Numbered from the stretch's first letter, positions 9,101-15,242 are shown. The stretch is 18,239 nt of DNA from DAOPZC01 sp035353175 (GCA_035353175.1 DAOPZC010000078.1:1-18239); one strand, 5' to 3'. Made by a program: numbers and translations. The notes: generated from the letters alone by a model not told the origin.

Positions 9101-10016
9101 CAGTCAGTCGCTGACGGTGATCGCGAGCCGCTTTACCGGCGAGGATGGCGCGCTGACCTTGGATGTCGAGCTGCCCGTCGCGCTTGCGACGAACTACATC
9201 ATCAAGGTCCGGGCTTGCGGTGAAAGCGTGAGCAACACCGTGTCCAGCGCACCGCAACTGTTCACATGGACGCCGCCCATTCAAGAGGGCACGGTCCCGT
9301 GGCCGTCCCGCCCCGTGCCGCAGGTGGTCGATTGGGCGCCGGAACTCAGCGCGTTTCAAACGTCTGCGGCCGACTTCACGTTCGGCGGGCCGACTCTCGA
9401 CATGCATACGGCGCCGGCCTATCCCGTCGCAATCGCGATCGGGAGAATCATGTTCAAAAGCGCCGAGCCCCATACCACCGATCCGGCTTCGAATTGGAAG
9501 ATCATCAGCAGTACCTATGGCAGCGTTCTCGGCGTCTCCGGTATTCCGCGTTTCGGCCAGAGTCCGGCACCGGACGATCTGTTCCACTCTTTCCTGTTCT
9601 ATAAAGTCAAAGTGGCGGGCCTCGGAAGCGGCGTGTATATGCCGGATCTCTCGCAGTCGCTGTTCCCGTTCGTGCTCTACCGGCGGCAGACCGCGCGCAA
9701 GGTCGGGTCCTCGACGGTGGCGACACCGGACACCGACATCACGCAAGTTTCGCCGATGATCGGACGGATCGCCTGGATGCCGGAGACCGGCGGGAATCCT
9801 CAGTTCGCCTTTTTGGTCGACCCCTTCGTCGGCGCGCTGGCGAGGGGCGGATTCAATGCCGCCCATCCGATGGCGACGCTCTGCCTCTTCGACAATACGC
9901 CGGTCGCCGTCGGCGCGACGTACCATTACTATCTGATGCATTTCGATTCGAATTTCGAACCGGACCAGATCATCGACGCGGGCGCGGTCACCATCACGCA
10001 GGAGGTGCTGAAATGA
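6162..10016 (+). CDS. Large exported multidomain protein with fibronectin-III-like repeats and Gly7 linker (operon gene 2)
   Basis: Encodes 1284 residues. The ATG at 6162 lies inside the end of gene 1 (19-nt overlap), with GGAGGA at 6151-6156 as its ribosome-binding site, so translation is probably coupled. Residues 1-27 form a signal peptide (cleavage near SVSA), followed at once by a run of seven glycines and a polar linker. At least three fibronectin-III-like units can be seen from their closing strands: RYYVAAVDLLGRYGPLS near 390, YFYCIRAAHLGPFGYNLS near 527, and RYYGQAFDENGNPSEL near 880. More divergent beta domains extend to the C-terminus, where HYYLMHFDSNFEP (about 1254-1266) has the same style. 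No enzymatic motif, membrane anchor or lipobox was seen. The likely role is a structural or binding component of the same extracellular assembly as its neighbours. The fold assignment is from pattern alone. Confidence 0.75.
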   Translation: MGRRLLNVGFAAAAAGFALLPVGSVSAASGGGGGGGSQTPPQTFRLPPSLSCAGTVTQVGGQPWGYVVWNANDASWFATRDVAVWLKPAGGAFALQGVMSLMTDAHAIRAWVPRAASLGDDLAVANYLAGQLLAQWKADEPYPDDLADRLSMLAGRAAQLAESATALRQMGNSRPIFRFLTGTAWTGPLGVADGQEAVIELRERSRATGEEGGVVGRVVLTAGLVDALAAPGAPVQVPPGFLQELPVPAETPLVLPVSNQCDRLPDLGVALRWAVPEALRRQILLTRGFMVWRLPEGGGEPASADELDALARSGKLPTVPGPVRALARVPGPAAKLFAASGSKEAGPDVADFTLDGSTFFMLDDNARFATDENDSSQVVGTAYAEGEASRYYVAAVDLLGRYGPLSAVGTGVAVHTMPPDVPDVVRVESVMKPDIGNGLPAQRLRVVWKPNANADGSVATTHYLVFRDRLANTAAPTNALNRSTRPSEHQNLIYLGAVAHPAEAGSELTFDDESLLPAADDYGRPYFYCIRAAHLGPFGYNLSSPSPAVAGILRDRVGPPPPTGAVVGDCPRAGIAFDEIPAPDGPAAVAPELAVLRVVVRRGTEDGLLKEVDWVRLQADTEAGPVDSPRLCFGRTDRVWFDFVVPKGNGWRVSAEACTPMGRKSHFVSVYGGEMSYLHGSTRYVLTGRALGAPVIAMATPDQPSGKYWTPYFMSAGSETVWNFTPQEPVTGTLSGVYEAFWYNREGKHASLLVQKRLLGDWNNSAASLLSPATNLFHFSGHLPPLSTDDWRVWRIVDPPGAPDPADCPHTAFPAGAEKIQPIRVTLHIPAGAREYRLYRRIDAGELVLRSQGTGVWDDQEVTVLLEDGLIPQAGGAIRYYGQAFDENGNPSELVLVGAKLSAPKLPIPLLSRPVSSGDIDHPKVRIQAVCPSPGVKRLVIDVNPPLVGELPEGFLPQFADDKLWFNLDADAGVSQPFFSSQSLTVIASRFTGEDGALTLDVELPVALATNYIIKVRACGESVSNTVSSAPQLFTWTPPIQEGTVPWPSRPVPQVVDWAPELSAFQTSAADFTFGGPTLDMHTAPAYPVAIAIGRIMFKSAEPHTTDPASNWKIISSTYGSVLGVSGIPRFGQSPAPDDLFHSFLFYKVKVAGLGSGVYMPDLSQSLFPFVLYRRQTARKVGSSTVATPDTDITQVSPMIGRIAWMPETGGNPQFAFLVDPFVGALARGGFNAAHPMATLCLFDNTPVAVGATYHYYLMHFDSNFEPDQIIDAGAVTITQEVLK

Positions 10017-12067
10017 ATTTCGTAAGGCATGCGAGCCTCTGGGCGCTGGTCGCTGCGACGGCGGCCGCCGCACCGTTCACCTACGAGACGCCCGCCGCGC
10101 TGACGAGCGTCGGCGATTGGGACAACGACGGGCTCCCCGACGCCGTGCTGGTGGACCGGGCCACGGGGATCATCCGCTTGGGCCTGCAGCAGGCGGACGG
10201 CTCCTTCCTGTGGGGACCTTCCCAGCCGAGTGGCTTCAATTCGCCGACCTCGCTGAGCGTCGGCCGTTTCGGCGGCTCCTGGGCGGGCGACCAGATCGCG
10301 TTGACCGAGCCCGATGCGAACCGCATCACACTGTTCACGTTGCCCGCCACGAACGCGACGCTGACGGCGCGTCACGTGTGTCCGGGTCAGCCCATGCCGC
10401 ATGGGCTGACCGCACTCGACGCTTACGTGGACGGCGCGGATGACTTGGTGGTCTTCGGCGAAGCGGGTGGCGCTTCCTCTTATTACGAAAGGCTCGCTTC
10501 GAACCTCAGTGGCGCCCCGTCTGTCGGAAAGGTAGGACGCGACTCTTCCGAGCGTACGCACCGCGGATTCCCGTTCGTCCGCAAAGTGGGGTCCTCGCCG
10601 GTGGCCCTCGTGATCCGTGGCTCGCGGGTCAGCATGGCTCCCGTTTCGCCCCGCGGTTTCGAGGACGGCGTCATTCTCGCCGAAGTGGTCGGAACGAACA
10701 ACACGCTCATGGCGTGGGGATTCTTCGATGGGCCGGACTATCCGCATGTTTTGCTCTACCGGCCGGGAGAGACCAATCTGGTGGCGGCGCAGGTGTCGGA
10801 GCCGGAATGGGAGGTGTTCGAGTGGAATGCGCCGGCGGAATACGCGTTTGCGAAGGCCATTCAACTCGTGGTCACGATTCCGTGGGCGGCGGGCACGCGG
10901 CTGGCCGTACTCTTCACCGACGGCACTGCGGGGATTTTCGATTTCGACGGCTCGGGGGCTCCAGTCGCACGGGCGACGCTTGCGGGAAACGGATACGACT
11001 GGTTGCTCCCGCTGGGCGAGGATGCGTTGCTTTCCGGACGCGCGGGCGTGGTTGAGCGTTGGGACACTTCGCCTGGTGGCCAGACCGTGCTGACGCCCTC
11101 GTGGTCTGGCATGCTGCCTGCGGTCCGCGCGGCAAGCCGCTACTCCAACGTCGTGTTCGTCAAAGGGGAGCCGTTCGTGCAGCCGGACGCGGAGGCAATC
11201 AGCTTAACGCGCGTATTCGATTGGACGTCGGGCTCCTTCTTTAACGGCTTGTCGTGGACGGTGGAGGGGATGACGCAGGATGAGGACGGATTGGGTTCGT
11301 CCTCCAGCCGCGACTGCTATCCGCCTTCGTCCGCATCGTTCGCGCTTGTCAACCAGTACTTGCCGAACGTTTCCATCAGCTTGCTGGAGCCCTCCGTCGG
11401 CGCGCCGGTTCCAGACATCGGATTCAATCCGCCGGGCGGCACATACGCGGCGCTTGGCGAGACGGAGCATCTCAATGTGACCTTTTCGCCGACGCCGAAA
11501 GACGCGAACGTCTACTGGCGCATGTCACCGTCCGATCCGTGGAGCGACGGTTCCGCGTTGTCGGTTGAACTCACCGGCGACGCGGTGATCGAAGCGTATG
11601 CGGAGAGTGCGGTCGAGTCGAACGCGGGGCCGATCCGGCGCGCCACGTATACGTTCGCGGAAATCCCGAAACCGCAGACCGTCGCGAGCGTGGATGCCGA
11701 CGGCGACGGCATGCCGGACGAGTGGGAAAAGGCGTTCGGAGTTAACGATCCGTTGGCGGATGCGGACGGCGACGGCGCATCCAATCTGCAAGAATATCTG
11801 GATCGCACCGATCCGCGGGACGCGGGATCGTCCGCAACGGTCGTGCCCTTCTGTCTGGCGGCAACCGCCGTCGGCGAGGGCGAAGAGCGCGTGTTCGTGC
11901 TCGAGTGGCCGCTGGCGCATGCCAGCGCGACGCTCATGTGTGCCGACAGCCTACAGGGCGAGTGGATGGCGATAACGACGGGCGTTGAACAGACGGCCAC
12001 GGGCTTCCGCTATGTCGTTCCCCTGGCCGCGTCGCCCTCGCTATTCTTCCGCCTGCAGAAGCCGTAA
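10013..12067 (+). CDS. Exported FG-GAP/VCBS-like propeller protein with chitobiase-C-like domain, calcium loops and C-terminal FYR module (operon gene 3)
   Basis: Encodes 684 residues. The start overlaps the gene 2 stop in an ATGA (10013-10016), with AGGAGG just upstream. A signal peptide spans residues 1-20. The mature N-terminus begins with the calcium-type loop DWDNDGLPD (35-43), typical of FG-GAP/VCBS beta-propellers, and propeller-like blades run to about 450. Residues about 468-550 resemble the chitobiase/beta-hexosaminidase C-terminal-like domain (PGGTY..., VYWRMSPSDPWSDG, AVIEAYAES). Residues 561-604 carry two thrombospondin-type-3/EF-hand-like calcium segments (DADGDGMPDEWE and DADGDGASNLQEYLDRTDP). 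The last 75 residues form a beta module ending FFRLQKP, a style common at the C-termini of exported PVC proteins. Together these suggest an exported, calcium-stabilised surface or extracellular protein. No catalytic residues were recognised. Confidence 0.8.
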   Translation: MNFVRHASLWALVAATAAAAPFTYETPAALTSVGDWDNDGLPDAVLVDRATGIIRLGLQQADGSFLWGPSQPSGFNSPTSLSVGRFGGSWAGDQIALTEPDANRITLFTLPATNATLTARHVCPGQPMPHGLTALDAYVDGADDLVVFGEAGGASSYYERLASNLSGAPSVGKVGRDSSERTHRGFPFVRKVGSSPVALVIRGSRVSMAPVSPRGFEDGVILAEVVGTNNTLMAWGFFDGPDYPHVLLYRPGETNLVAAQVSEPEWEVFEWNAPAEYAFAKAIQLVVTIPWAAGTRLAVLFTDGTAGIFDFDGSGAPVARATLAGNGYDWLLPLGEDALLSGRAGVVERWDTSPGGQTVLTPSWSGMLPAVRAASRYSNVVFVKGEPFVQPDAEAISLTRVFDWTSGSFFNGLSWTVEGMTQDEDGLGSSSSRDCYPPSSASFALVNQYLPNVSISLLEPSVGAPVPDIGFNPPGGTYAALGETEHLNVTFSPTPKDANVYWRMSPSDPWSDGSALSVELTGDAVIEAYAESAVESNAGPIRRATYTFAEIPKPQTVASVDADGDGMPDEWEKAFGVNDPLADADGDGASNLQEYLDRTDPRDAGSSATVVPFCLAATAVGEGEERVFVLEWPLAHASATLMCADSLQGEWMAITTGVEQTATGFRYVVPLAASPSLFFRLQKP

Positions 12068-12098
12068 CCTGGCTGGCGCTTGTGTTTAGACCCGGTCC

Positions 12099-12125
12099 GC
12101 GGAAAGTGATCGCGGAAAGCGATCA
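12099..12125 (+). terminator. Hairpin at the end of the operon
   Basis: A perfect 7-bp stem TGATCGC (12107-12113) / GCGATCA (12119-12125) with loop GGAAA lies 40 nt after the operon stop. GCGGAAAG occurs twice (12099-12106 and 12112-12119). There is no T-tract, so it may mark a transcript end or act as a processing or stability hairpin rather than a classical intrinsic terminator. It also lies downstream of the recombinase remnant on the other strand. Confidence 0.35.
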
Positions 12126-12148
12126 GCTGAGCGAAATGACTTGCTCTT

Positions 12149-12550
12149 TCACACCTCCAGCATGGCCTTCACCCGTGCCGCGACCTTCTCCATTTCCTCC
12201 TTGCTGAGTCCCTCCAACTCCGCCAGAACGGCCTCCAGTTTCGCGTCCGGCGCGTCCGCGCCGGATGTCCCGTTGATCGGCGGCAGGGCCTGCGTCGCGG
12301 CCTGCAGCGCCTTCTCGCTGGCGTGATAATAATGCGCCGTCATGCCGATGGTCGAGTGGCCGGCCTGTTGGCGAACCATGTCCATCGGCACGCCGCCCTC
12401 GAGCAACGCGGTGATATGTGCATGCCGCAGCGAATGGAACCCGACCTGCGCCACGGCCCGGCTGTAGCCGGTAACGTCTAGGCGGGTCAAGATAACCGAA
12501 GTCGGGTATCCCCCCCCCCTTGCGTACTGGTGTAGTGAAGTGCTAACTTA
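12149..12550 (-). pseudogene. Tyrosine recombinase/integrase remnant, C-terminal catalytic part only
   Basis: The frame is open from a stop at 12548-12550 down to a TGA at 12149-12151. The conserved part (about 113 residues, 12149-12490) contains the second half of a tyrosine recombinase catalytic domain: GFHSLRH (the HxxR box), a GHS histidine, and TAHYYH with the nucleophilic tyrosine. The arm-binding and core-binding domains and the first catalytic arginine are missing. Upstream sequence gives no plausible start, runs through a C10 tract (12510-12519) and is AT-richer. Full-length enzymes are about 300-400 residues, so this is a truncated pseudogene. It sits just beyond the 3' end of a tRNA on the same strand, the usual address of integrative elements. 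A short expressed protein starting at the TTG at 12490 cannot be excluded but would lack catalytic parts. Confidence 0.8.
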
Positions 12551-12753
12551 CTGCCGTTCTTGAGACGAATACCGCGATGTCAGGTTGCTTCGGACGGTTT
12601 TATGACACGTCGACGTTCGTACCGCATTTTTAGGCGTCGGCGCTGTGCGATTCAACTGTATCTAAACTGTATCTAAAAACCTTGGTTTTACAGCGGTAGA
12701 CAACGGAATTCAACAGCACCCGCCAAAGTGAGCAACAGAGCGGTTTCATTTGA
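12551..12753. other. AT-richer intergenic remnant without genes
   Basis: No coding frame of any length is convincing on either strand here. The composition is clearly less GC-rich than the flanks, consistent with decayed mobile-element DNA between the recombinase remnant and the tRNA. The only structure seen is a tandem 11-bp duplication at 12654-12675. Confidence 0.5.
12654..12675. repeat. Perfect tandem duplication of an 11-bp unit
   Basis: AACTGTATCTA occurs at 12654-12664 and again at 12665-12675, with no gap. It lies in the gene-free DNA between tRNA and recombinase remnant. It could be a recombinase arm-type site, a replication-slippage duplication or chance. No third copy was found in the window. 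Confidence 0.6.
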
Positions 12754-12787
12754 AAACACCAATAAAAATGCGGTTTTTCAGGTGTTT
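12751..12787 (-). terminator. Intrinsic terminator of the CAT tRNA gene
   Basis: Read on the minus strand, AAACACC (complement of 12781-12787) pairs with GGTGTTT (complement of 12754-12760). An inner AAAAA/TTTTT stem is also present, and the hairpin is followed by TTTTC. It begins five bases after the tRNA CCA end. Position and shape fit a rho-independent terminator for the tRNA. Confidence 0.55.
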
Positions 12788-12791
12788 AAGA

Positions 12792-12868
12792 TGGTGGGCC
12801 CAGCAGGGCTCGAACCTGCGACCAAAGGATTATGAGTCCTCCGCTCTGACCGACTGAGCTATGGGCCC
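12792..12868 (-). tRNA. tRNA with CAT anticodon (tRNA-Ile2 favoured, elongator tRNA-Met possible), CCA encoded
   Basis: The minus strand folds into a complete 77-nt cloverleaf. It has acceptor stem GGGCCCA/TGGGCCC with discriminator A and encoded CCA, D arm GCTC...GAGC, anticodon loop CTCATAA, and T arm GCAGG-TTCGAGC-CCTGC. The anticodon is CAT. The acceptor carries C4-G69, C5-G68 and C6-G67, which I recall as positive determinants for the lysidine synthetase TilS, so the isoleucine (AUA-reading, lysidine-34) isoacceptor is favoured over elongator methionine. It is not the initiator, since the three G-C pairs at the base of the anticodon stem are absent (stem GAGGA/TCCTT). The gene has its own promoter and terminator. 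Its 3' side faces the recombinase remnant, so it is the likely integration target. Confidence 0.95.
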
Positions 12869-12882
12869 CTAAATTTTTGGCA

Positions 12883-12912
12883 ACTATAGCACGGGAAAAC
12901 CGGCGGGTTCAA
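12883..12912 (-). promoter_or_regulatory. Promoter of the CAT tRNA gene
   Basis: On the minus strand TTGAAC (12912-12907), 18 bp, TATAGT (12888-12883). The -10 matches consensus at 5 of 6 bases and ends 14 nt before the mature tRNA 5' end, leaving a short leader. The promoter abuts the ribosome-binding site of the divergent pseudouridine synthase gene. Confidence 0.6.
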
Positions 12913-12927
12913 CGCCAAAGGTGAGTC

Positions 12928-13878
12928 ATGACGCGCGAAATGAATTTCACAGTCCGCAAAAAGGATGAGGGCAAAACGCTCGTGGCGTTTCTTGCCGCCC
13001 GGTTCGCCTATCACACCGCGGCGGAATGGTCCCGCCTGATCGCCGAGGACCGAGTGCGCGTAAACGGATGCGCCACGGTTCCGGACGTTGTGCTGAGGAC
13101 GGATGACACCTTGCGGTACGACGCTTCGGACATTCCCGAGCCGCCGGTACGAACGGATTACGGGATCGTGTCGGACGACGCGCTGATGACGGTGGTGGAT
13201 AAGCCCGGAAACCTGCCCTGCCATCCGGGCGGAAGGTATTTCAACCATACGCTCTGGGCGCTCCTGAAGGAGCGGCAGGGCTTGCAAGAGCCCGTCTTTG
13301 TGAACCGCCTCGACCGCGAGACATCCGGACTGGTGCTCGTCGCCAAGACGCATGAGTCCGCGCAGAACCTGTGCAAGCAGTTCGCCGCGCACAAGGTTGT
13401 GAAACGGTATACGGTGTTCGTCGAGGGGGTGTTTCCCGAGCGAGCGGATGCGGCGGGCTGGCTGGTGTCCGATGCGGGGTCAGCCATCCGCAAGAAGCGC
13501 CGTTTCGTGCCTGCCGCCGCGGGAAGCCCGGCGCCGGAGGCCTCGGCCGAATGGGCGGAGACCGCGTTTGAGCGGGTGCGCACGTGCGACGGTTTCAGCG
13601 TGGTGACCGCGCAGCCGCGTACGGGGCGCCTGCACCAGATCCGGGCCACGCTGCTGTCGCTGGGCTATCCGGTGGTGGGCGACAAGCTGTACGGCGTGGA
13701 CGAGACGCTGTTTCTCCGGTTCTGCACGGAGGCGCTGACAGAGGAAGACCGGCGCCGGCTGCGTCTGCCGCGGCAGGCCTTGCATGCGGGAAGCCTGCGG
13801 TTTCATCACCCGCGCTTCGGCGCGCTGACCGAAGCCGAGGCACCTTTGCCCGAGGACATGGCGGCGCTGTTGCCATGA
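12928..13878 (+). CDS. RluA-family RNA pseudouridine synthase
   Basis: Encodes 316 residues. It isomerises specific uridines in rRNA or tRNA to pseudouridine in the cytoplasm. An S4-type RNA-binding segment occupies about residues 10-70 (TLVAFLAARF...EWSRLIAEDRVRVNG). The catalytic motif NRLDRETSGLVLVAK contains the presumed nucleophile Asp129. Later family motifs are also present: GRLHQIRATL near 232, VVGDKLYG near 249 and RQALHAGSLRFHHP near 280. Length and order are normal for RluA/RluC/RluD-type enzymes. The exact target site cannot be told from sequence alone. I chose ATG 12928 because AAAGG (12917-12921) sits 6 nt upstream; an in-frame ATG at 12940 is less well placed. The gene is divergent from the tRNA, with very little leader sequence. 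No promoter of its own was clear. Confidence 0.92.
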   Translation: MTREMNFTVRKKDEGKTLVAFLAARFAYHTAAEWSRLIAEDRVRVNGCATVPDVVLRTDDTLRYDASDIPEPPVRTDYGIVSDDALMTVVDKPGNLPCHPGGRYFNHTLWALLKERQGLQEPVFVNRLDRETSGLVLVAKTHESAQNLCKQFAAHKVVKRYTVFVEGVFPERADAAGWLVSDAGSAIRKKRRFVPAAAGSPAPEASAEWAETAFERVRTCDGFSVVTAQPRTGRLHQIRATLLSLGYPVVGDKLYGVDETLFLRFCTEALTEEDRRRLRLPRQALHAGSLRFHHPRFGALTEAEAPLPEDMAALLP

Positions 13879-13902
13879 CGTGCGTCACGGGGTGTCGCGG
13901 CG

Positions 13903-13927
13903 GAGGGGGGGGGGAGGCGGGAGGTGC
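13903..13927 (+). other. G-rich tract including a run of ten G
   Basis: Ten consecutive G (13905-13914) are followed by AGGCGGGAGG, so several runs of two or more G occur within 25 bases downstream of the pseudouridine synthase gene. The tract could form a G-quadruplex in the non-template strand or be a slippage hotspot. No gene covers it. Confidence 0.5.
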
Positions 13928-13944
13928 CCCGTTGCAATTGTGAT

Positions 13945-13973
13945 TTGACTTTCCCGCGACGATCGGGTCCAAT
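13945..13973 (+). promoter_or_regulatory. Predicted sigma-70-like promoter of the FGE-like gene
   Basis: TTGACT (13945-13950), 17 bp, TCCAAT (13968-13973). The -35 matches 5 of 6 consensus bases and the -10 matches 4 of 6. A start near 13980 would give a leader of about 33 nt containing the ribosome-binding site AGAAGGTGG. The match is modest. Confidence 0.4.
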
Positions 13974-14012
13974 TGAGACATCATTCTAGAGAATAACGAA
14001 AGAAGGTGGAAT

Positions 14013-15113
14013 ATGCGCATCAAGGTTGGCCGTTTGGCGATTGCGGCGGCGTTGTTTGTGATGCCGGTGAGGACGCTCCTTGCGGCGGGCAGCCTGACGC
14101 CGCCGGGGGCGCCCGCTCCAACGATGCATTCGCTGGAGGAGATTTATCAGGCTCTAACGAACACCCTCGCTCTGGCGCAGGCCAATCAGCTGCGGCTCGA
14201 GAGCCTGGAAAAGCGTTTGGAGTCAGCCGGGATGTCGGGGGAGGTTCAACCGGTCGCGGGCATGTCGTTCATTCCTGCCGGAGCTTTCGAGATGGGGAAC
14301 TGCATGACCTGGCGCGATAATTCGGGAACAAATGAGACGCCGGTGCACACCGTCTATGTGGACGCGTTCTACATGGACCGCGGACTCGTGACAAAGGCGC
14401 TTTGGGACGACGTCGCGACATGGGCCGCAACGAACGGGTACGACATCACCGTAAGCGGAGGATCGGGAAAATTCTCGATGCATCCGGTTCAGGAGGTCAG
14501 CTGGTACGAGTGTGTCAAATGGTGCAACGCACGGAGCGAGAAGGCCGGTCTTCCTGCGGTGTATCGCTATCTTACTTCGGGAATGATTTTTGTTCCGTAC
14601 CGCACGGGGCAGAGGGATAGTCTTTTTAAGGTCAGCGGCGGATACCGGCTGCCGACGGAGGCGGAATGGGAGAAGGCGGCGCGGGGCGGGCTTTCGGGCA
14701 AGCGCTTCCCTTGGGGCGATTCGGATACAGTCCAGCACGCGCGGGCCAACTACAACGCCGATTCCACCGCCGAGACCTACGACACGAGCCCGACCACGGG
14801 TTTTCATCCCGACTACGATATTTTGGGGGAGCCGTACACCAGTCCGGAAAGGGCCTTTCTGCCGAATGGGTATGGCCTTTATGACATGGCCGGTAACGTT
14901 ATGCAGTGGTGCGGGGACTGGTACAGCGACGGCTACTACTCGGTTTCGCCTGGGAGCAATCCGATGGGACCGGTCGGACCGCTTTCGGCGCGGGTCGCGC
15001 GGGGCGGCTCGTGGTTCAGTTCCGCGGATGAACTTCGCTGCGCGAGCCGTCGGAGTTGGACACCCTCCCAAGAGATCGATTATGTCGGATTCCGCTGCGC
15101 GAGAGATTATTGA
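14013..15113 (+). CDS. Exported SUMF1/formylglycine-generating-enzyme-fold protein lacking the catalytic cysteine pair
   Basis: Encodes 366 residues. ATG 14013 follows AGAAGGTGG. Residues 1-25 are a signal peptide. They are followed by the short tag LTPPGAPAPTM (about 28-38) and a helical, coiled-coil-like stretch to about residue 72. The FGE-sulfatase (SUMF1) fold fills about 80-366: GMSFIPAGAFEMGN, VSWYECVKWCN, YRLPTEAEWEKAARGG (211-226), FPWGD, NGYGLYDMAGNVMQWCGDWY (near 285), RVARGGSW (327-334) and a final GFRCARDY. True formylglycine-generating enzymes carry a CX4C pair just after GGSW. Here the segment is FSSADELRC (335-343), so both active-site positions appear replaced. No sulfatase gene is nearby. 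It is therefore more likely a structural or binding member of this widespread C-type-lectin-like fold, exported to the periplasm or surface. It stands alone, convergent with eda. Confidence 0.88.
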   Translation: MRIKVGRLAIAAALFVMPVRTLLAAGSLTPPGAPAPTMHSLEEIYQALTNTLALAQANQLRLESLEKRLESAGMSGEVQPVAGMSFIPAGAFEMGNCMTWRDNSGTNETPVHTVYVDAFYMDRGLVTKALWDDVATWAATNGYDITVSGGSGKFSMHPVQEVSWYECVKWCNARSEKAGLPAVYRYLTSGMIFVPYRTGQRDSLFKVSGGYRLPTEAEWEKAARGGLSGKRFPWGDSDTVQHARANYNADSTAETYDTSPTTGFHPDYDILGEPYTSPERAFLPNGYGLYDMAGNVMQWCGDWYSDGYYSVSPGSNPMGPVGPLSARVARGGSWFSSADELRCASRRSWTPSQEIDYVGFRCARDY

Positions 15114-15126
15114 GCGGTCCGGTCTT

Positions 15127-15213
15127 GCGCGGCGGGAACCCGCCGTCGCGGACACGAAAACAGCCGGCGTTACGCTTCTGGCGGATGATGTTCAGCTGGG
15201 CGTCCGGGACGCC
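15127..15213. terminator. Two GC-rich hairpins between convergent genes
   Basis: CGGCGG (15130-15135) pairs with CCGCCG (15140-15145) around a GAAC loop, and outer bases from 15127 can extend the stem with one bulge. A second stem, GGCGTC (15199-15204) / GACGCC (15208-15213), has a 3-nt loop. They lie in the 129-bp gap between the convergent FGE-like gene and eda, so they may stop transcription from both sides. Neither has a T-tract. Confidence 0.4.
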
Positions 15214-15242
15214 GGGCGCCTGGCTGCGCGCGTGTCGGCGCG

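Noticed and set aside
7683..10073. 796-codon minus-strand open frame opposite operon gene 2
   Set aside because: The composition is very Arg-rich with no domain pattern and it lies opposite a well-supported CDS; a high-GC shadow.
859..12067. Tc toxin / RHS polymorphic toxin locus
   Set aside because: An FG-GAP-like protein and giant secreted proteins are present, but no RHS/YD repeats, no SpvB core, no toxin C-terminus and no immunity gene.
12551..12790. CRISPR array or other regular repeats
   Set aside because: Only a single tandem 11-bp pair; no spaced direct repeats anywhere in the window.
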